Assembly (NCBI GenBank): GCA_051886675.1
Contig: JBJEYH010000107.1
Coordinates: 1-6,723 of the forward strand
Reading direction: 5' to 3'
Source: UBA11524 sp051886675
GTDB lineage: Bacteria; Bacillota; Clostridia; Christensenellales; Aristaeellaceae
DNA length: 6,723 bases
The notes beneath the pieces are model-generated. The model worked only from the letters and a program-made list of their open reading frames with translations. It was not told the DNA's origin and made no database searches. Below, in pieces: positions 1-5,702 of the stretch. Numbering within the stretch: position 1 is the first letter of the stretch; every line of letters starts with the position of its first letter. The translations under genes and the position numbers were made by a program.

Positions 1-155
1 TAGGCCGTATAGGGCTTGTTGCAGGTGGACCAGTAGCGGAGCGTCACATCGGTATCCAGCGGATAGATGCTCGCGGCGTCCTCCGCAAGACCCGATACCG
101 GCAGCGCGGCGAGCATGGCCAGCGCCAGCAGCATGGAAAGCAGACGTTTCATCAT
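1..155 (-). CDS. Probable ABC transporter sugar-binding protein (family 1 solute-binding), N-terminus only
   Basis: The 51 codons visible begin at the first of two tandem ATG codons (155-153), 9 nt after a GGAGG site. They encode a classical signal peptide: basic MMKR, a hydrophobic core LLSMLLALAMLAALPV, then SGLA|ED, which fits signal peptidase I cleavage after Ala. No lipobox Cys is visible, unlike many Gram-positive binding proteins. The mature start contains DVTLRYWSTCNKPY. A strand reading V-T-L-x-Y-W shortly after the signal peptide is typical of extracellular sugar-binding proteins of ABC importers, so I infer capture of an oligosaccharide outside the membrane. The rest of the gene, and any permease genes, lie beyond the window. 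It has its own promoter and is separated from the rhamnosidase remnant by a terminator. Another secreted protein remains possible, because only about 25 mature residues are seen. Confidence 0.62.
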   Translation of the reverse strand, partial: MMKRLLSMLLALAMLAALPVSGLAEDAASIYPLDTDVTLRYWSTCNKPYTA

Positions 156-164
156 GGTGTGATT

Positions 165-169
165 CCTCC
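165..169 (-). promoter_or_regulatory. Ribosome-binding site of the solute-binding protein gene
   Basis: On the minus strand the motif GGAGG lies 9 nt before the ATG at 155-153 and 12 nt before the second ATG at 152-150. The spacing favours the first ATG. Confidence 0.7.
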
Positions 170-194
170 ATTTCCGTTTGGCATCGTGTGCCGT

Positions 195-235
195 CTGTCT
201 TTATTGTAGAGAGAATCCGCCCGAAACGAAATTGG
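195..235 (-). promoter_or_regulatory. Candidate sigma-A promoter for the solute-binding protein gene
   Basis: Read on the minus strand, TACAAT (208-203) matches the -10 consensus at five of six bases. It sits about 48 nt upstream of the ATG, giving a leader of about 40 nt. The matching -35 position (around 226-231) holds only a weak TTTCGT-like sequence, so the promoter may need an activator. An AT-rich stretch (252-270, A and T runs) lies further upstream and could act as an UP element or operator. Base pattern only; no transcription data. Confidence 0.4.
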
Positions 236-591
236 CAGAATTGTGGATTCATGGTAAAAAACAACTTTTTCGCCGGGAGGGGGCAAAGCCCGGGGAGCAG
301 CGCGCGCCCACAGCCGAAGCTGTGCCGGTCGTCGTCCTGGATGCGTTCTCGCGCCATGGCATCCCGGAGCCTGCCCCGAACAGAGCGCCTGCTTTGCGGC
401 CGCGCCTTCCATGATCTCCTGCCGGATGGGCGGCGCGGGAAAACGACGCGCTGGATATCCGGATCACCCCTTGATGCCTGCTGGCGCCCGATTCCCTTCC
501 GCGCGGCATATGCCCCCCGCCAATTCCGTGACGGCAGGGATCCCCCGGAACCTGCGCCTTCCGCCGATTCCGACCGGATCATGCAGGGGGC
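236..591. other. GC-rich intergenic stretch without a recognisable gene
   Basis: Several short open frames cross this stretch on both strands, but none has a convincing ribosome-binding site or a recognisable protein motif. The notable local structures are the A/T-run element at 252-270 and a perfect 6-bp inverted repeat CACAGC/GCTGTG around a CGAA loop at 309-324. The hairpin has no T run after it on either strand, so I do not call it a terminator. Confidence 0.5.
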
Positions 592-614
592 AAAAAAAGC
601 TCCCGGATCCGGGA
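592..614 (-). terminator. Rho-independent terminator for the leftward gene cluster
   Basis: Positions 601-614 are a perfect 14-bp palindrome, TCCCGGATCCGGGA. On the minus strand it can fold as a 5-bp stem TCCCG/CGGGA with a GATC loop. Two bases later come seven T residues (598-592). It lies about 105 nt downstream of the GH78-B stop, where a cluster-end terminator would be expected. The stem is short, so efficiency is uncertain. Confidence 0.55.
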
Positions 615-719
615 CAGAACGCAATTCCCCGCGTTCCGCCCCGCAATCCGGGAGATGAAGGCTGCTCATGAATCCAGGGCATGGCTTGCCGGCATATCAG
701 GGCCTTCGAGGCAGCGCCG

Positions 720-1673
720 TCATCCTTCGCGCTTTCCCCACAGGATGTAGCTGCCCGGCCTGTACATGCGCGCCTCGCCGTCAATGACGACCTCACCCGG
801 CACCGGCAGCGTGATTTCATAGCGGATCCGCCCGTCCGCGCGGGCCCACCGGCTCGATACGCGTCCGTGCGGCGTATCGATGGAGGCCTCCAGCCAGGCC
901 AGCGCATCCGTGGGCTCCGGCGCGACCGTCACGCGCGCAAAGCCCGGCCCGGCAGGCCGAATGCCCGCTGCCCGCTCATAGACCCAGTCGATCACGGAGC
1001 CGCAGGCATAGTGGTTGAAGCTGTTCATATCCTTCGGCCAGAACGTCCCGCCCTCGAGGATGCCGTCCCAGTGCCCCCGCACGGTCGTCGCGCCCTTGCC
1101 CACGGCATAGAGCCAGGAGGGATACGCTTCCCGCAGCAGCCTGTACGCGAAATCGGTATGCCCGTGTGCCGAGAGCACGTGCAGCAGGTACGGTGTGCCG
1201 GCGAAGCCCGTCTCCATGCGGCCCGCCTGCCGGATCAGCTGGCAGAGCCGGTCAGCGGCGGCCGTCTCGTCTTCGGCGAGGCAGAAGTGCAGCGCCAGCA
1301 CGCACTCCGTCTGCGTGAGGTACTCCGGATAGGCCCGATGAAAGGCGGAGACGATGCGCGCATGCAGCGCCTCGTAATCCCCCGTACCCTCGCCCGGCAC
1401 GCGTCCGGCCCTGATAACCGGTTCCGTGGAATACGCGTAGAACGCCGAAGCGATGAAGTCCTCCCGCGAGGAGCCCTTGAAGCTGCCCTGCGGTGCGTCG
1501 AGCCCCAGCCAGTCGCCGTAATGCTCGTCGCCCGCCCACAGGCCGGGCGTGGTCGTCGACCGCGTGATGTAGTCCACCCACGCGCGCATGGAGGCGTACT
1601 GTTCCGCGAGGATCTCCCTTTTCCCGTAGGTCATGTACAGCTGCCAGGGGATGACCGTCGCCGCGTCGCCCAT
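720..1673 (-). CDS. GH78-B longest open segment: C-terminal half of rhamnosidase
   Basis: This is the only large uninterrupted part of copy B, 317 codons from an in-frame ATG at 1673-1671 to TGA at 722-720. That ATG arises at the frame-change point, inside the ancestral ...AAWGDAAT... motif, and has no good ribosome-binding site, so it is probably not a natural start. The frame is also open further upstream to a GTG at 1769, but that stretch does not resemble rhamnosidase. The segment covers the second half of the (alpha/alpha)6 barrel and the C-terminal beta sandwich ending ...GSYILWGKREG. At 1079-1074 the expected Trp-Glu is Arg-Gly, so even if expressed it should lack hydrolytic activity. 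A gene finder would probably report this piece as a separate protein; I regard it as part of the pseudogene. Confidence 0.6.
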   Translation of the reverse strand: MGDAATVIPWQLYMTYGKREILAEQYASMRAWVDYITRSTTTPGLWAGDEHYGDWLGLDAPQGSFKGSSREDFIASAFYAYSTEPVIRAGRVPGEGTGDYEALHARIVSAFHRAYPEYLTQTECVLALHFCLAEDETAAADRLCQLIRQAGRMETGFAGTPYLLHVLSAHGHTDFAYRLLREAYPSWLYAVGKGATTVRGHWDGILEGGTFWPKDMNSFNHYACGSVIDWVYERAAGIRPAGPGFARVTVAPEPTDALAWLEASIDTPHGRVSSRWARADGRIRYEITLPVPGEVVIDGEARMYRPGSYILWGKREG

Positions 1674-1800
1674 GCGGCGGAGCCATACGCGCTGTGAAAG
1701 GTTTCCGGGATCACGTGGGGCACCTTCCCGCCCCGCGCGAGCTGCTCCGCGGCCAGGTCGCGCAGCCACTTGCGCAGGAACCGGTACAGGAGGCCGCCTT

Positions 1801-2481
1801 TCAGAAGACCTGCGCGTCGCCGGTCAAGCCCAGGCGTTCGTCCCGCTGCGGGCAGTCGGTGGGCAGGTCGAGGAAATTGCCGCGCTGCCCCCAGAACACA
1901 TTGGAGAAAAACTGATTCAGCTTCGGGTTCGAGCAGGCGACATGGCCCGTGCGGCGGATGTCGGAACAGACCGCGATCGCCGTGAACTGCTCCGGGCGGA
2001 TCTCCCCGGCGGTCTGCGGCCATTTCGTCAGGCGGATCATCCGAAAGCCGAAGAACGTCAGGCGCGGAGGATAGACGTTGAGCCCTTCCCGGCAGGTGCA
2101 GCGGATTTCCGCCTTCGCCGAGCGGTAGTTTTCGTTGTGGAAATTGCCGTCCCTGCCGAGCATCCCGGCGTGCTGGATGAGCACCTCGTCCCCCTGCTTC
2201 GCCGCGACGGAGCATTCCACATAGCCCGTGACCTCCTGGCCGAAGTCCACCACCACGTCCCCCTGCGGGGTGGTGAAGACCCGCTGCGCCTGCACGCGCG
2301 CCTGCTCACGAACCTCCTCGCCCTCCTGGGGGATCAGCGCGCCGCAGGGGTAGTCCGGCAGCTGCGCGGGAACGGGCGCGGGCGGAACGAACGTCGCGTC
2401 GAACGTTTCGCCGTCGTGGATCTCGCTCTTGCGGATGGCGCTCTCGCGGCACAGCCAGGATTCGTCCGTGCCGATGACCGC
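1801..2481 (-). pseudogene. GH78-B middle open segment between amber codon and frameshift stop
   Basis: This segment is in the same frame as the upstream part (2856-2485) and begins right after the amber codon at 2484-2482. It encodes IGTDESW and RESAIRKSEIHDGETFDA, then VVVDFGQEVTGYVEC, GRDGNFHNENYR, WGQRGNFLDLPTDCPQRDERLG and TGDAQVF, and stops at TGA 1803-1801. GH78 enzymes normally continue after TGDAQVF with Cys and an aromatic helix before FFRKWLRDLA. Here that linker is shortened and the frame lost. The ERLGWTGDAQ motif has Leu in place of the conserved Trp. Reading CGA...AAG across the amber site shows rhamnosidase similarity on both sides, so the stop lies inside one former gene. Confidence 0.75.
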
Positions 2482-2861
2482 CTATGCCACGCACAGCCAC
2501 GCCAGCAGCGCGCGCGGGCGGCGCAGGCTCATGCTTTGCATTTCCCTGTTGAAGCCGATGGGCGAGGAGAACCAGCCGCAGCCCACCAGCACGGACAGCC
2601 CGTTGTTTTCCTGGAGCATCGCCGTCACGTCATAGCGCTGAACCTGTATGCGATGCTCATAGGACGTCCAGCCCGGCGCGAGCACGAACTGCCCGACGCG
2701 GCTTCCGTTCAGCTACGCCTCGTACACGCCCGGCGCCGTGATCGCGAGCGTCGCGCGGCGAACCTGCTTCTCCGTCCTGAACGACCCGATAAAGACCGGC
2801 GCCGCATCCACGTCCTGAATGGGCGCGGCAATCCATTGCCCACGGATATCCGTGATCCTTG

Positions 2862-2867
2862 CTCCTT
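2862..2867 (-). promoter_or_regulatory. Orphan ribosome-binding site of GH78-B
   Basis: On the minus strand AAGGAG is followed after 5 nt (CAAGG) by ATC ACG GAT ATC CGT GGG CAA TGG. This is where a GH78 protein would begin (x-T-D-I-R-G-Q-W-I-A-A-P). The spacing is ideal for a start codon at 2856-2854, but the codon is ATC. I infer a lost ATG. An ATC start would be extremely weak, if used at all. Confidence 0.5.
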
Positions 2868-3169
2868 CCCCAATGCATGCTGCTCCGCCGGGAACGCCGC
2901 CTGCGCCGCACGTGCAGCAGGCAGGCATCTTCGCCGCATGCCGCGCGGATGGGGCCTGCGGTCAGCGGGGCGAAGCGATCGTCTGCCCCCTGCGCCATGG
3001 CCCCCGGGCCATAGGCGGGCGCTGCGGGACAGCGGCTATGCCATGCGTCCTGTGGTTGTCCATGGGTTCAGCCCGGGAGCCGCGCCAGATGCGCCATGCC
3101 GCAAGACAGTACGGCCAGGGAAGAAGCTCTCCTGTCGTTGTCCGGCGGAGCGTTTGCTGATATCGCCGG
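2868..3169. other. Spacer and decayed 3' end of the GH36-like gene
   Basis: This stretch should contain the C-terminal beta domain of the alpha-galactosidase remnant and the gap to GH78-B. No single frame on the minus strand gives a continuous recognisable protein. Short open pieces switch frame and the composition is very GC-rich. I see no promoter, RNA gene or repeat. Confidence 0.4.
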
Positions 3170-3689
3170 TGCAGTCGCGCAGATCCGCCTGCCGGACCGT
3201 GGACGGCGCGGGCATCCTTCCTGGCGCGCACCGGCGGGTAGAGCAGCTGCGGCGCAGCGGCATACAGCGGCGCTTCCATCAGAAGCCCCTCTCCCGGCGC
3301 ATGGAGTCCAGCCGGAGGATCAGGCCCCCGAAGCTGACGGGCATGGAGGCTTTCCGGCCTGACCGAAAGCTGCTCCGCGGCAAAGATGCCGCTGGGCAGC
3401 TGGCAGGGGACGTTCTCCGCGATGTCCGCCGGATGCCACAGGAGCATGTCCGTATGCACAGCCCTGCCGCCGCAGGTCAGGCGCAGATCAATGGTGCAAC
3501 GCGGTTGGTGATGGTCGCGTCCGGGCAGCCGCTGACGCGGAGCATGCTGCCGCACGCCCGCATGCAGGGCCCGACGTACCGCTGCCGGAACTCAATCAGC
3601 ATGCCCGGGCGGATGAAGCGCAGGGCCTTCATGACGCCGGTCATCAGGGGGCGAACAGCCTGCTCCAGCAGCGGAATACCCATGCCCTG
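3170..3689 (-). pseudogene. GH36-type alpha-galactosidase, decayed internal fragment
   Basis: Family features can be followed by switching frames. The first frame reads VMKALRFIRPGMLIEFRQRYVGP, then GSMLRVSGCP and TNRV. The frame shifts near 3495, then TIDLRLTCGGRAVHTDMLLW followed by HP continues. After AAEQLSVRPE the frame again breaks (GGLILRLDSMR in another frame, 3344-3285) and returns at LLMEAPLYAAAPQLLYPPVRARKD. These match the second half of the catalytic barrel of GH36/Melibiase-type enzymes, which remove terminal alpha-galactosyl groups. About 400 N-terminal residues, including the nucleophile Asp, are missing. The catalytic acid/base motif, normally R-V-x-D-C-P, reads R-V-S-G-C-P (Gly codon 3530-3528). 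Three or more indels plus loss of both active-site residues make this a dead gene. The assignment to GH36 rests on motif memory. Confidence 0.72.
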
Positions 3690-3707
3690 TGCCGCGATTT
3701 CACGCAT
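3477..3707 (-). pseudogene. Open first segment of the GH36-like remnant (76 codons)
   Basis: This frame opens with ATG at 3707-3705, overlapping the ADP-ribosylglycohydrolase stop in the sequence ATGCGTGA. It runs to TGA 3479-3477. The first ten residues (MREIAAQGMG) do not resemble the alpha-galactosidase family; similarity begins at about LLEQAVRPLMTGVMKAL. The 3' end of the upstream gene therefore seems to run directly into the middle of the former galactosidase. No good Shine-Dalgarno precedes the ATG. Translation by coupling to the upstream gene is possible, but the product would be a 76-residue scrap. Confidence 0.55.
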
Positions 3708-5196
3708 CGCGATCAGCCTTCTTCACCGTGAAGCTGCTGTCCAGACGATAGGCGCAGTACAGGTCGTCCGTCACCACCATGAAATACAGCTCCGTCAGGC
3801 TCTCCGGATCGCCGACCTCCACCCGCAGCTGATATTCGCCGGGCCCGGCGGGCAGCGCGGCGCATTTGCGCGCATCCGCCCGGTGATAGGCCGGGATCAC
3901 TGCCGTGCGCTCCGGGCAGTCGATGATGACCTGGCCGTCCAGCAGCACCGTCAAAGGATTCGCGCAGGCGAATTTCAGCGTCGCCGCGCCCGCATCCCGC
4001 AGCGTCAGGGTGGTTTCCAGAATGAGCTTCCCCGGCTGGGGCGGCAGCTGCGCGGCGGTGATCCGGTTTTCCTCCAGGTGAAGAACGCCCTGCGCCGTGT
4101 CCGTTGTCCACTGCCAGTCCATCGTGCCCCACACGGACAGCGGAACGCTCTCGCTGTCCCAGTAAACGCCGTTCAGGAAACGCGCGATCTCCAGCCTGCC
4201 GCGCACCAGCGGCACCTCCTGCGCAGGGGCGGTCATGGTCAGCGCGGCGGTCTGCGTTTCGCCGGGGGCAAGCGTCACGTCGGCGGCCGTACAGGCAAAG
4301 CCCTCCGCGTGCGGAAGGAGCCTCAGCGTCTGCGGAATATCCTGCAGGTTGCGGATTTCGGCCCGCACCGTTTTGCTCTCGCCCCGGGCGAAGACGGGGC
4401 TGCGGTACAGCCGAACCTCCAGGTCATGCTGCATGAAGGCCCGCTGCGGCAGCCTGTACGCCTCCGCCCGGCTCAGGTAGGGAATCCGCCAGGCGGACGC
4501 GTCCGGCTGCATTTTCCGCTGCGCCGCCACCAGCTTCCGGGCCGCGAGGGAGCGTTCCGTCAGCTCCGCGATGGTCGCCGGGGCCCTGAAGCCCGTGATG
4601 GGGCGGCTGGTGATGATCCGCTCGCCCAGCGGCTCCGTCCAGCAGGCGTCCAGATAGGCCGTGCCGTACAGGATGCCCAGCAGCGAGCCCAGCGTCGCGA
4701 CCGTGCAGTCGGTGTCGTAGCCGCAGTTGACGGTCGTCAGCATCTGCCGGGTGAAGCCCTCCTCATACAGCCAGCCGATGAGCGTAAAGGCGATGTTCAC
4801 CGGCGCGTAGGTGAAGTTGTCCCCGGCGAAGCGGTCGATGATGGCCTGCCGCGCCGCCACCCACGGCATGCCGCGCTGCCAGCAGGAGAGCAGCAGCTCC
4901 ACCGCCTGGCGAACGGCGCAGCCCTCCGGCAGACAGGACAGGGCGCTGCGAATCAGCGTCAGCTTGTCCCGCTCCGTGAAGGCCAGGCTCTCCAGCACGG
5001 CGAAGAAGATTTCGCCGTACACGCCCTCGCCGCCGGCGTGATCAACGCTGGCGTCCTGATAGGCGTAATATGCCGCCAGCTCCGGCATGCCCGCGCAGAT
5101 CACCGCCCAGATTTCCGAACGGATGGGGGAGCCCATGCAGTCCGTGAAGAAATTGTTGAAGCAGCCGGACAGCGGCGCGCCCAGCCCCCGGCGCAT
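3700..5196 (-). CDS. ADP-ribosylglycohydrolase-family protein with C-terminal beta-sandwich domains, 5'-truncated
   Basis: The 498-codon open frame belongs to the ADP-ribosylglycohydrolase (ARH) fold, all-helical enzymes that use two Mg ions to cleave N- or O-glycosidic ADP-ribose bonds. Members found in sugar clusters have unproven substrates. Residues 1-200 carry family motifs: PLSGCFNNFFTDCMGSPIRS, EIW, VDHAGGEGVYGEIFFA, and the metal-binding GYDTDCTVATLG at 159-170. Residues about 240-370 look like an Ig-like sandwich and about 375-495 like a jelly-roll/carbohydrate-binding module. The family normally has about 100 more N-terminal residues with the first Asp cluster (DDxD-type). Here similarity starts only about 10 codons before the ATG, at VYDEYGHALTN (from about 5229), and an in-frame stop lies upstream at about 5289. 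Metal site 1 is therefore missing, and activity is doubtful. The long intact frame suggests the truncation is recent. Confidence 0.78.
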   Translation of the reverse strand: MRRGLGAPLSGCFNNFFTDCMGSPIRSEIWAVICAGMPELAAYYAYQDASVDHAGGEGVYGEIFFAVLESLAFTERDKLTLIRSALSCLPEGCAVRQAVELLLSCWQRGMPWVAARQAIIDRFAGDNFTYAPVNIAFTLIGWLYEEGFTRQMLTTVNCGYDTDCTVATLGSLLGILYGTAYLDACWTEPLGERIITSRPITGFRAPATIAELTERSLAARKLVAAQRKMQPDASAWRIPYLSRAEAYRLPQRAFMQHDLEVRLYRSPVFARGESKTVRAEIRNLQDIPQTLRLLPHAEGFACTAADVTLAPGETQTAALTMTAPAQEVPLVRGRLEIARFLNGVYWDSESVPLSVWGTMDWQWTTDTAQGVLHLEENRITAAQLPPQPGKLILETTLTLRDAGAATLKFACANPLTVLLDGQVIIDCPERTAVIPAYHRADARKCAALPAGPGEYQLRVEVGDPESLTELYFMVVTDDLYCAYRLDSSFTVKKADRDA

Positions 5197-5201
5197 GTTG
5201 G

Positions 5202-5276
5202 TCAGCGCATGGCCGTACTCGTCGTATACAGAATTCGGACGCTCTTGTCGAGAGCAAGGAGTTGAAGTGCTTTCAT
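5202..5276 (-). pseudogene. Start of a third gene fused at the SDR/ARH junction (24 codons)
   Basis: An AGGTG site lies 10 nt before ATG 5276-5274. The encoded MKALQLLALDKSVRIL resembles the first strand of GroES-like zinc-dependent alcohol/sugar dehydrogenases (MKAL...K.R.), though 16 residues are too few to be sure. After these codons the sequence enters ARH-like DNA in a different frame and stops at TGA 5204-5202, 6 nt before the ATG used for the ARH open frame. This could allow coupled translation of the ARH remnant. Most likely it is the 5' scrap of a deleted gene. Confidence 0.45.
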
Positions 5277-5286
5277 GGTATTTCTT

Positions 5287-5685
5287 TCACCTGTGCGCCC
5301 CTTTATCAGGGAGGCGATAGTAGGAGAAGTAGGAACCGCAGATGGAAACATGCTTGACCCCGCACTCCTTGGCCAGCTTCAGCAGCCGGTTGATGGGGTC
5401 GATGTTGTACTTCTTGTACAGGTTGTAGATGGGGGCAGGACCTTCCACCCGCTCGTCCACACCGGCGGCAAACACAAAGCCCTCACAGCCGGTCAGATGG
5501 GCGCATAGTTCATCGTCGCTCATCTCCAGATAGTTGCCGAACTCGATTTTCATTTCCGGGGGCAGCACCGCGCCCTCCGGCAGAGGAGGCAGGGCGATGG
5601 AGGTCACCTCATGTCCCCGTTCAATCAATACCTTGGCGGCTTCACTGCCCAGCAGACCTGTTCCGCCGATCATGAATACTTTCAT
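5287..5685 (-). CDS. NAD-dependent epimerase/dehydratase (extended SDR), 3'-truncated
   Basis: The protein starts MKVFMIGGTGLLGSEAAKVL: a beta strand followed by the dinucleotide-binding G-x-x-G-x-x-G motif (GGTGLLG, residues 8-14) of the Rossmann fold in extended short-chain dehydrogenases. These act on nucleotide sugars or related cytoplasmic substrates. Further typical elements are GFVFAAGVDER and, at about residues 94-122, NRLLKLAKECGVKHVSICGS followed by YFSY, the fourth strand and active-site loop. The frame then reads YRLPDKGAHR and stops, giving 132 residues where the family has about 300-340. The substrate-binding half, and probably the catalytic Tyr/Lys pair, is lost. The start is supported by an AGGA-type site about 9 nt upstream and a 17-bp gap to the upstream ORF, as in a normal operon. 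The truncation coincides with the junction to ARH-like DNA. Confidence 0.8.
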   Translation of the reverse strand: MKVFMIGGTGLLGSEAAKVLIERGHEVTSIALPPLPEGAVLPPEMKIEFGNYLEMSDDELCAHLTGCEGFVFAAGVDERVEGPAPIYNLYKKYNIDPINRLLKLAKECGVKHVSICGSYFSYYRLPDKGAHR

Positions 5686-5702
5686 CGTGCGTATCCTTTC
5701 CT
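5686..5702 (-). promoter_or_regulatory. Ribosome-binding site region of the epimerase gene
   Basis: The 17-bp gap on the minus strand contains two purine-rich blocks, AAAGGAAAGGA, followed by TACGCACG before ATG 5685. The second AAGGA is about 8-9 nt from the start, which supports the MKVFMIGG start. The gap is too short for a separate promoter, so the gene was co-transcribed with the ORF before it. Confidence 0.55.

Larger units (their letters stand above)
720..2856 (-). pseudogene. Alpha-L-rhamnosidase (GH78), copy B, multiply disrupted
   Basis: Nearly the full length of a GH78 rhamnosidase (hydrolysis of terminal alpha-L-rhamnosyl residues) can be followed through three reading frames. 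Frame one (2856-1801) gives the N-terminal part: GQWIAAP, VYEA*LNG with the stop at 2715-2713, VLAPGWTSYEHR, ESAIRKSEIHDGETFDA, DFGQEVTGY and LDLPTDCPQRDERLG. It holds two amber codons (2715-2713, 2484-2482) and ends at TGA 1803-1801 just after TGDAQVF. Frame two (about 1800-1675) gives RKWLRDLAAEQ and GKVPHVIPE. Frame three (1673-720) gives the rest of the catalytic alpha/alpha barrel, from GDAATVIPWQLYMTYG through GDWLGLDAPQGSFKGSSRED to KDMNSFNHYA, then the C-terminal beta domain. The conserved base motif TT(I/L)WE reads TTVRG, so the catalytic Glu is gone. An AAGGAG site (2867-2862) is followed by ATC rather than ATG. I infer a non-functional gene. Confidence 0.85.

Noticed and set aside
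252..270. A-run/T-run element (GTAAAAAACAACTTTTT) as a catabolite-repression or LacI operator
   Set aside because: It lacks the central CG and the symmetry of such operators. The AT-richness fits an upstream promoter element equally well.
309..324. Perfect 6-bp hairpin CACAGC-CGAA-GCTGTG
   Set aside because: No T run follows on either strand, and no attenuator or leader ORF context is visible. It could be an operator, but one occurrence gives no support.
152..658. Several short frames on both strands in the gap before the solute-binding protein
   Set aside because: None has a ribosome-binding site or a recognisable motif, and they overlap one another. Composition alone explains them.
681..1697. 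338-codon plus-strand frame
   Set aside because: It is the antisense shadow of the rhamnosidase C-terminal half, which has clear family motifs on the minus strand.
720..2856. Programmed frameshifting or genetic-code recoding as a way to express GH78-B
   Set aside because: There is no slippery heptamer at the frame changes, the start codon is lost, and the catalytic Glu is gone. Decay explains all defects together, so recoding is kept only as a check item.
3700..5196. ARH gene as the antitoxin half of an ADP-ribosylation toxin-antitoxin or phage-defence pair
   Set aside because: No ADP-ribosyltransferase-like toxin is adjacent, and macrodomain-type antitoxins look different. The neighbours are glycoside hydrolases, and the gene carries carbohydrate-style beta-sandwich domains.
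1633..5265. Very long open frame on the plus strand (1210 codons) opposite the minus-strand genes
   Set aside because: It is antisense to recognisable GH78, GH36 and ARH coding sequence, is Arg/Ala/Gly-rich and low in complexity, and has no ribosome-binding site at its start. Long antisense frames are common in GC-rich DNA whose codons rarely give TAA/TAG/TGA on the opposite strand.
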